Shown one piece after another: positions 12,828 through 24,595 of a stretch of DNA of 64,000 nucleotides. A program made the translations under genes and the position numbers. Position 1 is the stretch's first letter. Each line of letters starts with the position of its first letter. The stretch comes from Paramecium tetraurelia (lineage: Eukaryota > Ciliophora > Oligohymenophorea > Peniculida > Parameciidae): assembly GCF_000165425.1 (NCBI RefSeq), contig NW_001798954.1, forward strand, positions 186,001 through 250,000, in the 5' to 3' direction. The notes under the pieces were generated by a model that had not been told where the DNA came from, did not search any database, and saw only the letters and a program-made list of their open reading frames with translations.

Positions 12828-12858
12828 TTGATTTATAATAATAATAATATTTATACAA

Positions 12859-15610
12859 TCATCCTTTATAAAAATTCTCCAAAAATGCAACAAAGGCTGA
12901 TGCTCTTACATAGCTATACTTTGATATGTCTTATTTCAAATTCGTTGAAGCAGCAGTTAATCCATTTCCTTCATTAATTGTTTTTTTGATAGCTTTTATC
13001 TTCTCATCAAAATAATCTTTATCCAGCCTCTAAGTAGATTTTGATTGAATATATTGATTTATCTGTCTTGAAATTCCATAATATTTGATCCTATACCACA
13101 AGGCCAAACATCCTTTTAGAATAGTTAGTAATGTCAAGATGACTGAGATAAATAGGATTAAACCCTATGGAAGCAGATATAGTTGTATCTAGAACAGAAT
13201 CAATAAACATGCAGTGAATAAAGTATTAAGTACTATCCATTTCAATAGGAACTTAAACTTTTAATAGGCTTTGTCAGAATTGACTGAACTAGAACCTGTA
13301 TTGGTCAGTCCTTTCGTGCCCCATGACAAGTCGTCTATTCTGCAAAACGAATAGATGACAAATAAATGCATATAAGTAGGTTGATAATAAAAGTATGGGA
13401 TCATGGTCAAGGCTGCATTTAATATATTTTAAGGCAGTAGACAGATTGATGACATTATTGGTAGGATTATGGATCCTATAGACACAACCACAAGAACCAA
13501 GTAGTAACTCTGTGGAACTTAAGGTTTCTCCACTATATCATTGAATCCAAAATTGAAGAATATTTCTGAGATTAGCAAATAGATTGTGTATACTACAGTG
13601 CCAAGACTGATGAACCCCAAACAAGTTGACACAAAGAAGAGTCTTGAGAAGTAATAATCCGTCTCTGCCTTCTGTTTATCCGAGGATCCCAACTCTCTAA
13701 TTAATGCAGGATCATAGTTAATAGCCAAATAAATAATCATAAACACCAAATACACATAGAAGGCAATGACTGTTGAAATAATAAAGTTATTTAATCCCAA
13801 ATCTCCAGTATCTACTATAGCATACAGTATCATATATAGCCAAAGAATTTGAAATGACTCCATAAAATATATCATGAGTTACTGAATCTTGGCCTAAGTA
13901 ATAGATAATTTAAATTTTTATCTATCCCACCAAGAATGTTAACTAGAATTTAGATCATCATCGTAATTATCAGATATATAAGACAAAGCATGCCATGATC
14001 CATTAATCCACCGCCTTCTTTGTAGAATCAACGATTTCAACGAACTACATGGATCTACATAAACCAAAGAACTCGCAATATATCTAAGATAGTATCCATT
14101 GCAAAATAACAGTTTACACAGAACTCTGTCTTCAGCTAAAAACATGTTAGCCTCTTATAAGGTTTGGTGTTCATAATTTTGATCCAACACCTACCCCAAA
14201 TATTTATCCAATATAGTATCTTATTTTTGTGGTATGGGTTAATTTCCATTACTCATCCTAGCCTCATCATCTTAATAGTTGTTAAAGAATGCGTTGTATC
14301 TATATGCAGAGAATGCACCAGGAAGGACATGAATAAAATCAAGTGCTGCTTCCGCTTATTTATCAAGCAAATGTGCTATGTCATATTCACAAGATTGACA
14401 TTTTTAAATTGAAAATACCTTGTTTACCAGAATGTTAGTCACAATATCCAATTCTACATCATCTTTATCATCCTCCTCAATCTAAATTCTCATTGTTCCA
14501 CACACTCCCCCCAATTTCGGATTCTGTTCCATTGCCATTATTAGTTAGAATATTGCATCCTTTTAAGGATTAGCACCAACATCCATTAATACACAGTAAT
14601 CTGGGTTGAATATTTTACAAAATCCTTTGAAAAACCACATATGAGATGATAATTTTGAACCATTAGAAAATTTAAACGTATAAAATATAGGGAGTATACC
14701 ATCCAATCCTTTATCCACCAAACCATCTTAATAGACCCACGCCGTATTTTTTCTATTCTATACATAATCTTTGGCCCTGTTATACTAGTCTTCCATCGCA
14801 TCAACAATGTTCTATTCTATCCATTCATCCTGTTCAACCAAATTATATTGCGACCCCTTTAATCTTTCCATTGTCTTTTTCAAAGCCACTCTGTGCTTCT
14901 TATATTTTTTTAGTAATTCATCTGGATGAGCCCTGAGATATTTAATATTTTCTGGCTTGTAATCTTAGAAGCGTTTCAATTATTCCTAATATTAATTGTA
15001 TTAATAGGTTAATGTCTACTCCTATTGAAACCCATATTTCTTATCGATTTCGCTTGAAAAATAGGCTAAAATAAAACTCTACAATTACGAACGATATTGT
15101 CTCGATAAGATCCAGCCACATTATGAACATTAGTGATTCCATCAAAAATTACAGTCACTGCTATTTAATGAGGTGCTATCCCACTAATTATACAAATATC
15201 AAATACATGTCTAAAAGGTGAGTTAAGTTCTTTCCTATGCCAGCCAAAGATTTCTCTAATTCTGATAATTTTTCAGAATACATAGTTATACATATCATAA
15301 CTTTTATTCTATTTTCGTTTTATTAGTCTTAGCAGTTATTTAATAGAGTGCTTATCAATCCTTAGCCCTAATCCTCTTATTTTTGACCTGACCCTTGAAA
15401 AATATCAACAGGTGTTAACGAAGTAGTTGTTCTTTCATCAAATATTCCTTCTTGGTCGTCGGAATGTTGAAAACTATTATTCACTACCATAAATCCCACT
15501 TCTTTATTTAATTCTAATTCTATTGGCTTATACATTTTTTTATGTGCTAGATTATAGTTGGTGTTATCATAAGCTTTATTGAGCTTGCAAGTGATATTCA
15601 AGAGATTCAT
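12859..15610 (-). CDS. Chitin synthase (GT2 family)
   Basis: Chitin synthases polymerise UDP-GlcNAc at a membrane. The product is 901 aa. The family signature begins at about residue 110 with KVMICITMYSEKLSELEKSL. Next come DGLVDKGLDG, the donor-binding region YCVLMDVGANP, then HVLPGAFSAYRY, the acidic ANMFLAEDRVLCKLL (catalytic ED), and LILQRRRWINGSWHAL (QRRRW product-site motif near 516). C-terminal to this are about six or seven predicted TM helices. Introns of 23 nt lie at 15184-15206 and 15066-15088, and all motifs then fall in one frame. The N-terminal ~100 residues are hydrophilic. All key catalytic residues appear present, so it should be active. Whether the host makes chitin is not shown by the sequence. 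Confidence 0.95.
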
Positions 15611-15786
15611 AAAGAATTATTATTAATATTACTATTTTCTAATTAATCGATAAGATTTTTGTGTCAATTCAATTATATATTCTATCTAAGAATGCTAGTG
15701 CCAATCGGACTTTCGATGGAAAATATCAATCTCTTTTATAATGATGTTATGATATCTATTATTATTTTGATCAATCAATATGTAAA

Positions 15787-17241
15787 TCAACTTCTAAACT
15801 TTGTCGGATTAGAAGGCCTAGTTTCCTTCTCTTCGAATATTGCCCCCCATATCTCAATCGATGTCAAATTTAAAAACTCTATGTGTGGCTCCAATATATA
15901 GCCCATTTCATAGGTTTAATCGCATGAATTGTTAATGCGATTTGTGGCATTCCCTTTGAGGTTCTCGTCGATCCAAATCCTGAAATTTCCTTTGCCATCC
16001 CCTCCAAACCCTAGACCATAAGGCTAAGGCACCTTCAAATTAAAAGCTCGGCTATTTATATAACCAAAACATTGTTTTGATTTGATATCAAATGTACTCA
16101 TGAATAATTGAAATTTAGGCAGTAACGAAAAGAGGAAGCTTTTCTCGTCGCCAAAGTAAAGTGACACCAAATCATTGGGATTATAGAGGATTCCTAGATA
16201 ATACATACTCAACAATTACCCATGGGATCCTTCTACTGCTTTCTAACAAAATGAGTCTCAATTGTTTAATCAATACTAATATAAGCTCCAAAAACTTGTT
16301 ATTAGAAAGTATCATTTTAGGTTTCATCTTCACGATTTCTAAAAATAAACAGCAATGGCTATTGGGATTCTATTATTATCTCTGTAATATGTTCTAAATC
16401 ATCATACCCTACAGAGGATGAAAATTTGAGATCCAACTACTTAATTCGATTAAAGTCAGGAGAACTCATTTATAATAGTGCAAGTATTTAATCATTCAAT
16501 ATAAAACTAGAAGATGTCAAGGCAGGAATACCATATTTAAAATGAGGATCAATAAATTTTTTTGTAAAATACTATTTGCACATTTTGTTAGCATAAATTA
16601 ATTGTTATTTTGCTAAGCCAATAAACTAGTTAAATGGCAAGGATGCCTTTTAATCAAAAATAGAATTGGCTACACTTCTAGCTGCCAAATCATTTCTTTG
16701 GCTATTTGTTACTTCCTTATTAAAGTAATACACATTCAATAACTCTTTTATCACAGTGCTTCCTTAGGAGTAACTTACTTGAAATCTGAATACAATAAAT
16801 TTGAGTACCTGTTTATTGCTTCCTTCTCATTTTCCAAACAACCCAAACTTATCAATGCAAATAACTCAAATTTCTCAAGGACTCTGAATTTGTAATCGCT
16901 CAAATAGTATTCCTATTATTCTTTTAAGAGGAGTTCCACTAGGCTTTTAGAATGATTGTTTACATGTGATCACGAAATTAGTGTAATCTATCTACTAATT
17001 CTTGCAGCGTTCTCTCATCCAATTATAGAGTTTAATTGAGAAGTCAGGGTTTTCGGGAAACTCCGGGACCATTGATTTCTGGGTCAGATATCCGTTTCTA
17101 TTTAAATCATATTGTGTTGAAATTGTACAATGAATCATGACATTTCAAGAGTTCGAAATAGACTTCCAGAATGTCAAGTTCAGAATCAGCGAATGCCACT
17201 TTGGCATGCTTCTTTATGGCCTTAGACTTTGATCCTCCCAT
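15787..17241 (-). CDS. TLDc-domain protein with possible N-myristoylation
   Basis: The product is 449 aa. It starts MGGSKSKA, matching an N-myristoylation signal (Gly2 with Ser6). A helical N-terminal half follows. The C-terminal ~200 residues match a TLDc domain: LLFIFRNREDE.., VFGAYISI, then SFLFSLLPKFQLF, YGLGFGGDGKGNFRIWIDE and ILEPHIEF..IEIWGA. TLDc proteins are linked to V-ATPase regulation and oxidative-stress responses in other eukaryotes; that role here is inference from the family. Four introns (31, 25, 23 and 26 nt) are needed; removing them leaves a length divisible by three. The next gene upstream on the same strand ends only 40 bp before this start codon. Confidence 0.9.
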
Positions 17242-17281
17242 TCTAAAAATAAAATATTTATTTATTAAAATATAAATTATT

Positions 17282-17710
17282 TCAATCATCATCTTCACTA
17301 CTGTCATCCTCTTCGGATGCTTATTTCTTCTACTTTTTGTTTTATGGTTTTTTGGTAACCTTGGTATCATCCTTCTTCTTCTTTCTTTCATTCTTAATCT
17401 TTCCATGCACATCCTCGTAGGCTCTATAAATATATAAATAGATATGAGAACTTCTTTTCTTTTTCAAAGATAGCCTTACTATCCTTGTACTTTTATTCGT
17501 ATTAATCGATTTTATCCTTGGCCAGTTGTTTATACTATTCAGAAATGATTTTTGTGATATCAGTCATTTTCTTGCCTGGATTGGCATCCTTGACTTATTA
17601 ATACACCTCCTATTTGTAAATAAAGAAAGCGCATTATGGTCTTTTGGGTGGTGCCTCCTAAACAAATTATTAATTTATATATATACCTTTTTAGTATTAT
17701 TATCTGTCAT
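17282..17710 (-). CDS. HMG-box chromatin protein
   Basis: The product is 123 aa. A short basic lead is followed by PPKRPQCAFFIYKQEVYQQV and further helical HMG-box sequence (KMTDITKIISEQYKQLAKD, then KQKYKDSKAIFEKEKK-like helix). A Lys-rich linker and the acidic tail EEDDSSEDDD complete it. This is the pattern of small HMGB/NHP6-type DNA-bending proteins. Introns: 29 nt after codon 8, and 28 nt between the box and its last helix. The acidic tail suggests histone or intramolecular binding, as in HMGB1. Confidence 0.9.
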
Positions 17711-18345
17711 TTGTTTTATGCTAATGTATTTTGTTATTTAAATTGAGATTCAATGCTTTTGTTTTAATTAAAATTTCAATACAAAAAAATCCCTATATAA
17801 TTATAATCAACCAATAAAATTACATAAAACATTCCATCAACTCCTCCCCCTTTAAAATCCATTCATTTCCCGCCAATTTGCTGCAATTACAAACATAAAA
17901 TTTTATCTGATCAATTATTTTCCTTCCCAATCCCTTTTCCCATCCACCGACCTCCTAAATGCCCCCTTCACTGCCCCTTCTTCAATTCTATCCCCCATTT
18001 CTCAGACCTCAATCACTCTAAATTTAATTTCCTTTGACTTAATCTTTCCAAATATTTTATTAATACTTTCAAATACATAAAAACTACAATGAGAATATTT
18101 ACATACAAAAATTACTCATATTATCAGAAATTTATACATATCAATTAAATATTTAAAGACAATAAATATCATAAATATCAACCTAATCGTTTCATTGTCA
18201 CACCCCTCGGGGCACTCTTATCATCGACCCAAACACCTCTAAATATACTAAATAATGCTTTCAAATGAGAAAATGAAAAACTAACAGAACTTATTAGATA
18301 ATTTATATAAAATACGATTTTAATAAAAATAAATTGCAGATCTAT
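17711..18345. other. Gene-poor 635-bp gap with GC-richer islands
   Basis: No confident gene was found. Two stretches stand out from the AT-rich background: a C/T-rich tract at 17837-18030 and a short C/G-rich patch at 18195-18235 containing the palindrome CCCCTCGGGG. On the - strand both can be read as protein-like fragments (a 53-codon ORF at 17837-17998, and a fragment ending WVDDKSAPRGVTMKRLG that stops at about 18183). Neither was recognised. It may hold gene remnants or an undetected small gene with introns. Confidence 0.35.
17837..17998 (-). CDS. Possible 53-residue ORF in GC-richer tract
   Basis: An ATG to TGA frame encodes MGDRIEEGAVKGAFRR..., rich in charged residues and Gly, with codon use (GGG, GCA, CGG) unlike its AT-rich neighbours. 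Upstream of its ATG the frame has a TGA. It could be the end of a spliced gene, a remnant, or chance. No homologue is recognised. Confidence 0.22.
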
Positions 18346-18648
18346 TCATTCAAGTAATCTCCTTTTACTTTGAATCATCGAAGCCTTTCTATCAGAATAA
18401 TATTCTCTCTCAAAATGATACTCTACCCATCCACCTAATTAATAGAGTTTATGCTGGGCTAAAGCAAGTCTACTTTAATTAATATAATGAATTTAAGGTT
18501 TCACTTTAAACTTTGGTGTGAAAGATGATTCAATAATGCATTTCTACTTATCGATATAATTGATGCCTTTTTTAATTATCCTAATTATTCTATTTAGCCT
18601 ATCCTTATCAATAACAAAATTTATTATTAATATTATACTTCTTTGCAT
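18346..18648 (-). CDS. Small basic protein, unknown
   Basis: A single-exon frame of 100 aa begins MQRSIILIINFVIDKDRLNR. It continues with basic, amphipathic sequence including QSRLALAQHKLYQLGGWVEY and a C-terminus rich in Arg/Lys (MIQSKRRLLE). The last 60 residues have convincing codon use and composition. The first 12 residues may be untranslated leader, since an alternative frame runs upstream. Nothing is recognised. It lies 242 bp downstream of the SPRY-like gene on the same strand. Confidence 0.5.
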
Positions 18649-18890
18649 CCAAGTTCAAAAAAATGAAATGTTCAGACCCTCTGAATCGTTTCCTTAATGT
18701 GAAAAACTTGTAATAATTGAATTAAAAATATTATAAATAAATTAAGATACGAGAAATAATGAGATTTAATTTTATTCTTTAGATTTGTTGCTGCCACTAA
18801 TTTGGAGATAGAGATTTGAAACTTCATATTCATTTAAACATTGCATAATAATTTTATAATTTAAAATGTTAAATATTCTTTCACTTTATT

Positions 18891-20039
18891 TCAAAAATTA
18901 CAAGAACCATCTATTACTCTTAAAGTTTTTGGGTTTACAATTGTGACTTAGGATGTTTTCCTAAATTATGGTGGTTTTGAGAACACTACACAAGGAGATA
19001 ACTCATAATTAATGTTAAAAGGAATGCACTAAAATTAAGGTAACAATTATACAATTATAGACTAGTGGTTGTACTTTTTCCATTTTATACATTACATTTA
19101 GAAATCAACAATTACTATAATAATATTTGATTCTTCGAATTCAAAGGGTTATCCATACATCACTTGATTTCCACTATTAGGATACATCCTACCACAGTTA
19201 TCGAGTAGATACAAACTAATTATTTAATAAATTAAATACCCTTCAGTTTGATTGGAATCTGTGTGTTAATAATTTTATTTAGCCATGATATCTTTATTAC
19301 AAATACCAATTGAAATATTCCCATCAATTTTATTAATTTTGAATGCAAATTTTGAAACAACTTCTTTACTTAAGCTCTCTTCACATATAGCACATCCATA
19401 TAAATTTGATGTGGCTTATAGTCTCATCTTAGCAAGTTTGATAGATTCGTGTTTTTAAGTTCCAGAAAACTTTATCGATGAATGTTAAAGGAGATGTTTT
19501 TACAAAATATGATTATCCCTTAATTCTTTTTAAGCTGAAATCATACTTAAGCTAAAGCAATTATTTTAGTTTTCAAAAAGATTATTAGGATCGTTGGATT
19601 AAATACGTATGAATTATAATAGACAATTAGTCAAGCAATTTTACAAACTATCAATATTTATTTCTTGCCTTGAGATCACTAATTTATCTTCATTAGATTC
19701 TTATAATTATTTTTTTACCAAGTTATCAACATTACAAAGCATAGATCTAAGAACTTCGCTATATTCTAAGATTTTGAGTAATGTTGTTTCATTTAGATGT
19801 TTTGCTTAGTTTGTGCCTATATTATTCATTGGGCCTTATTCTTTAGTGCTGGCTTTTTTGCTTGGCTTTACGGCCATTCTGTAATCAAAGAGATTAAGCT
19901 TCTTGTTCTTTTTTGTAATATTCCTTTTTATTTATATAATTGACTCCTTCTCATCATTTACTTTTTGTGGCTGTATAAATGGCTGTATTAATGGCTATTA
20001 TTGTGATTCTTCATAACCAAATAGGTTGGATAAATCCAT
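18891..20039 (-). CDS. SPRY/B30.2-like protein
   Basis: This is an intronless 382-aa frame (exact multiple of three). The N-terminal 200 residues are Gln/Asn/Lys-rich and helical. The C-terminal part reads FAFKINKIDGNISIGIC, a stretch with TEGYLIYQIISLYLLDN, then QPFEFEESNIIIVIVDFQ followed by IKWKK and a closing beta-rich section. The order (KI..G.I.IGIC, then an aromatic loop, then N-I-I-V-VDF..IKWKK) resembles SPRY domains of ciliates, which usually bind partner proteins. The final Asn-Gly/Trp signature residues are weak, so the domain call is moderate. The opposite strand also carries open frames here, but with poorer composition. Confidence 0.6.
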
Positions 20040-20084
20040 GAGATAATATTAATGGGATGGTTCCTTTAAATAATATTTGATAAA

Positions 20085-21482
20085 TCATAAGATTTATTTT
20101 TCTGATGAATACTTGTAGATACATAAAATTAATATAGATAATATAATTAATAAGTTACAAAGGTACTTTTAACTTCAAGGAGAAGGGTCACTTCATCTAA
20201 ATTAGTATACTTGTATTCAGTCTTGCTTTGGGCTGTCATATCAATTTGTAAGAGTTATCTGTATTCAATTCTGTAACATGGACATGATGGAGATTTTATT
20301 AAGGTTTGAATGTTTTCAAAATCCTGCCATTGATAGTTTTCAGAAATCTTAATGAATTAATGTCTTTTCAATTATTCTTTAATAATATTATGTTTATTCT
20401 ATTTTTGATTAAATTATCTAGTAAAATGGAGTTTGCTTTCAATACTATTATTATTTACAAAATCAGTTCTTCACTCTATTTAATATTTCATAAAAACAAC
20501 TTGAGCAACAAATTCATTCAATTTCTCCGTTTAGTTCTTGGCTACCAAATCTTCCCAACCCTATTAATTACTTTGAATCAATAAAAAAGGACTAATTTTC
20601 TGATAGAAGTTCTTAAATTGTAAAAATATATTTAATTCATTTATTTGGATTCTTAATCATATTTGCAAGAAATTATCACATTTAGAAATAAATATTATGA
20701 TTATTATAATATTGTTGATCAATCCATGCTTCAAAGTCATTTTTTTCAAATTCAATCCAATAGGTGTTACGATTGACAATGCTGCTGCTAATCAAAATGG
20801 GGTAATTCATTTCTTTGCCATTATTCAGGGTACTTTACATAGAACATCATTATCTTATTTTTGTATTACAAATATTATCTTAATTTCTATTTCTTCCTAG
20901 ATTTTAAGATGTATAAAGATGCTACAAATTAAATAAATTGAACAACCTTTTTTTTATAAAAACTCAATTAAGTAGCTTTAGAAAATTCTTTTTCTTTATA
21001 CGGTTTCATTTGAATCATCTTTATTCAATATTAGATGCTATTTTAATGCTTGAAATCCAATTATTGATGAAGCAATTCTTCTATAATATTTTACAACTTC
21101 TAGAGGTAAATCAAAATTTTCCATAGCTTAAATTGCATCTCCAACGATATAACGGCATTCATTCTAAAACTTTGATTTTTTTTCCTTCTTCAATTATCTT
21201 CTAAATACGTTTTCCAATTTTTCTTTTATTTTGATTCTATGTAAATAAATTTCTTACTTCTCCTCTTGATCACTCTCCATAATTACATCTTCGTTATTCA
21301 AATCAAAAAGTACTTCCATTTCAGTTGTGCTAAATAAATTTAAATGATTCAAACTTGTCTTCGTAGTTAAAGTTTTCTTAGAAATTGCAAAAACTTAGTG
21401 GCAAAGAATCCTGATTGTTGGATTAAATGTAGTTTGAAATATCTTCATAACCTTCACAGTTGAAAATTTGATCAGCCATCAT
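20085..21482 (-). CDS. Unknown protein, five introns
   Basis: The start is MMADQIFNCEGYEDISNYIQ. After a 25-nt intron come acidic sequence and a basic helical region (RRQLKKEKKSKFQNECR, VKYYRRIASSIIGFQALKQH). Later exons give VNRNTYWIEFEKNDFEAW, SNQQGWEDLVAKNQ and YKYTNLDEVTLLLEV. Introns of 25, 26, 28 and 30 nt restore the frame. The last one, which would be 47 nt, is doubtful, so the final residues and stop are uncertain. Total exon length is divisible by three (413 aa). The central Arg/Lys helical part could bind nucleic acid, but no family was recognised. The gene ends 45 bp upstream of the SPRY-like gene. Confidence 0.6.
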
Positions 21483-21789
21483 TTTTATAATATTACTCTA
21501 AATTAATTAATATAAAGCTTCGTTTTAGATGCATGAGTTTATAATGAAACAAATGGAAAATTTGTTACTTGATCCATCAAATTTTGCCTCTTTTCTACTA
21601 ATATTTCTGCTAGCAAAAAATCAAGAAAAGGGACTAAATTTTTCAATGATCTTAAAATAGAAATAATATTATGATTATCTAAAATTCCTCATAAGAACTA
21701 AGACTTTTACTATCTACATACTTTAAAAAGGATTTAGGTATATAAATTAATTGAATTGATTTTATTAGGCAAAATAAATTTTAAATCGT
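21483..21789 (-). other. Coding-like tract in frame just after the eIF1A stop
   Basis: Immediately after the eIF1A TGA the same frame stays open. With a 20-nt intron (GT..TTTTAG) it reads about 90 residues including YIPKSFLKYVDSK and RSLKNLVPFLDFLLAEILVE, ending at a TGA that overlaps the next ATG. There is no start codon of its own. It may be a leftover 3' gene fragment, an extension reached by stop readthrough, or an undetected exon structure. Confidence 0.35.
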
Positions 21790-22379
21790 TCAAATATCGT
21801 CGATATCTTTCTTGGTTATTTTTTCTTTATTATCTTTGGCAGGTGCTTATGCTTTTTATGGCTATGGCTTTTATGGCTATTATTTTTATATTTATTTTGG
21901 TTCAGAGTCAGAGCTATCATCTGACTCGCTACTACTTAAATCTGAATCAGAACTTGATGATTCTTCTTTATTAACAAATACAACGTTATCTCCAAGATTA
22001 TCACCTCCTCCTTCTTCTAAATTCTTAATATGATAAACTATATTACTTCTGGTATCTCTTTAAGATTTTTGAGCTATTTGATTTCTTCAGGGAAATATTT
22101 ATACACAACATCGCACTTTTCATCTTAAAATTCTCTCAATGCAACAAGCACAATGTCACCATTTTAAATCCAAACCTTACGTCTCATTTTTCCTCTGATG
22201 TGTCCAAGTCTTTATTTACTGTCACCCAAACATACACAGATCAATCTTCCATTTCCCAACAATTTTATAACTTAAGCATAATCCTGTCCATCCTCTTTTG
22301 TCTCCAATTATCTCTTGGTTAAATTTTCATTTTTTCCTCTTCTATAATTCTTACCACCTCTTCCCTTATTTTTGGGCAT
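21790..22379 (-). CDS. eIF1A: Translation initiation factor eIF1A
   Basis: This factor is essential for scanning and start-codon selection by the 43S complex. The reading gives 188 aa. The N-terminal tail is MPKNKGRGGKNYRRGKN. The OB-fold reads RQLETKEDGQDYAQVIKLLG, NGRLICVCLGD, HIRGKMRRKVWI and GDIVLVALREFQD. The C-terminal extension reads KYFPEEIKQLKNLKEIPE, then an acidic Ser/Asp region, a Gln/Pro/Lys stretch (unusual insertion) and the conserved ending KKDIDDI. One intron of 23 nt (GTA..AAG, about 22015-22050) is needed before NLEEGGGDNL. The identity is clear from the near-canonical fold and ends. Confidence 0.97.
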
Positions 22380-22506
22380 TATTTAAAATTTAATCTTTAA
22401 TAATTTTTATATTTAATTTCTTCAATCATAGCTTATATAAATCTCCGTGTCTTAGAAGAATTTTACAGAGTATTATTAGCAAGACTACTTAACTTAAAAA
22501 TTATAA

Positions 22507-24197
22507 TCATGCTTAAATTTATATATCATTCTATTTACGTGGATTAAAAGGATCTGCATCAATTTGATAATTTTAAATTTATGGATAAGGATTGTAGACT
22601 CCTGGATTATTTTAACCTTAATTATCTAGTTGAGTTATTAATAAATATACTTGGATCTTGATATTTGTTTTATTCCTCTAATCGTTTTCTCTCCTATACA
22701 TATTTGTAAGCAAGGAAAATTCCAACGAGAAAATCAATAAAAACACCAACACAAAATATGATTATGTATATAAAATCAAAGGCGTAAGTTGACGTTATTA
22801 AAAGATCTATAATCTTTTAAAATTCATCCTACATAATATTTTAATTTTACTAGTGTAACTCTATCAGAACAAGCTCTATTAATTAAGTTATTGAAGAAAT
22901 CCACTAATTTTTGGATTGGAGTAAAAGTAAGAATTATTATAACTGCATTGGCTATTTAGGCTGATTCCTTAAAAAAAAATTAAATAAAAAATAAAGTATT
23001 CGATTCTTCAGTTCCTTTCCCTTTTATGAAAAATAAATCAACCCCACACATTGTGCAACAGTTTAAAGTAAACATCAAAATAGTGATGCATACAGAAATG
23101 ATTGAGATTATCATTAAAATTTATTGCTAACTTTCAATTTCATCAAATGAATCTACAGAATCCATTAACTCTTGTTAATATTCTCTGCAAGGCAAACTAA
23201 AATTGATATAATGTCGTCCATATAAACCTAAAACAATATTAATTATATATAACCCCATTGATATTAACTTGATATTTCATAGCCTGGTGCTTATTTGGCA
23301 ATATCTAAAGCATCATTAGCTTAAAAGAAATCCAATTCATTAAATTTATAAATTAATTTAAATCTTGGATCTCTGTCACATTCCAGTCCAGGATCTGAAA
23401 TTAAATCGTAATTAGGTCTTCCTGGTGTAATACTTCTATCATTAACTTTTTTGCAAACTCCATCCCCTTAAGCAATCTTAAATTCAACCAAAGGTAATGT
23501 CATCTCATTTTCTCTAATAATCTAAAAATAATCCTAAGTTCCACTTTCAACAATAGAATTATTTTTAATCTAAAAAATAGGACACTCTTTTTCTTAAGTA
23601 CAATAGAAAAAATCAGATAATGTTCCACATTTTAATTCATTTTCTTTACATTCATTTATTTTTGGTGAATTCAAAGCAAAACTATTATTTCCTTCCTCCC
23701 TTAAACCACAAAGTTTTAATTTCTTAGTACCAGATTCAACTGGTAATATTTTAAAGTCTCTAGAGCTCATTTCATTAATATCTTTACACCCTGCTTCCCT
23801 CATTGAACTATTGCACTCTTATTTGAATAATTCATTAGTTCTATCAAATAACATTCTCCTTGGAGCAATATAGTAATCGTCAAATCTACAATCACATCCC
23901 TATTCTATGCCAGGCCATATGTAATGATTTATATATTCTTCCTTTGATATTTTGAATACTTACATTTTATAAACAATCACCTAGAGTAGATCTAATCGAT
24001 ATAACTGGCAATAAATTCCAATTATGATTAATATTATGCAAATAATCTTAAGCATCTATGATTATCATATAACTGACGATTGAAAATACCATTAAAGTAA
24101 TATTTAGTAAAAGCAGATATATTTAAAAGATAATACGAAATGCAATATTTCCAGGAGTCCTTGATGTTTTTTATCTCTAAATTGCATTATTATTCAT
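22507..24197 (-). CDS. Cys-rich multi-pass membrane protein, tandem copy 1
   Basis: This is a paralogue of the genes at 24596-26412 and 11159-12827. It starts MNNNAIQRQKTSRTPGNIAF, with a first TM helix around residue 30-50. A 22-nt intron precedes EEYINHYIWPGIEQGCDCRF. A Cys-rich ecto-domain follows (RDFKILPVESGTKKLKLCG, CKENELKCGTLSDFFYCTQ, LPLVEFKIAQGDGVCKK, then PGYEIS). After this come two or three TM segments and, after 22-nt and 25-nt introns, a short tail GVYNPYPQIQNYQ...NPRKQND. The middle of the gene is nearly identical to the next copy at DNA level. The role is unknown; the ordered Cys pattern suggests a disulfide-bonded surface domain. Confidence 0.85.
23150..23960 (-). repeat. 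Duplicated segment, unit 1 (paired with 25350-26180)
   Basis: About 0.8 kb of the ecto-domain coding sequence reads almost the same as the second unit 2.2 kb away, in the same orientation. Both carry GTCGTCCATATAAACCTAAA and AGCCTGGTGCTTATTT on the + strand. The similarity fades towards both gene ends. Confidence 0.9.
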
Positions 24198-24595
24198 CAA
24201 AATATAATTATTAATTTTCTTTATCATATAGTTTAATGAAAAAGGTAGGTTTGGTTATATATAATTAACCGAAATTTTAATTTCTTTTTTTTTAGTCTAA
24301 TTTTTCAATATTATTTATCTTATTCAAAGATTAATTAGATTGCAACGAAAATCTGCCAATGGTGGCTCAACTGCTGAGAGCACTAATAAAATCTTGTATA
24401 TAAAAGTTAAAAATTCTATGGAGAAATCATTACGTTACATTTTAAATTCTAACGATTTAAATAGATTTATTGCTTAAAAGATAAGCTATTAAGCATTGAA
24501 AAAATAATATCAATTAAACTAGCCATTTGAAGATATAAGGAAATTTCAAATATTAGAAACATTTTTATTTAATATTTTAATAAAACTAATATAAT
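24198..24595. other. Spacer between the tandem pair, with a + strand ORF
   Basis: This 398-bp gap lies between the start of copy 1 and the stop of copy 2, both on -. On + an open frame (Q-R-K-S-A-N-G-G region, then MEKSLRYILNSNDLNRFIAQ from 24418) runs into the antisense of copy 2 until about 25140. The first 60 codons have protein-like composition; the rest is antisense to a real gene. I could not decide whether it is expressed. Confidence 0.3.

Noticed and set aside
18880-20300. Plus-strand Cys-containing reading resembling a degenerate surface protein
   Set aside because: The minus strand gives a 382-aa uninterrupted frame with better composition and a SPRY-like pattern; the plus reading needs several frame changes.
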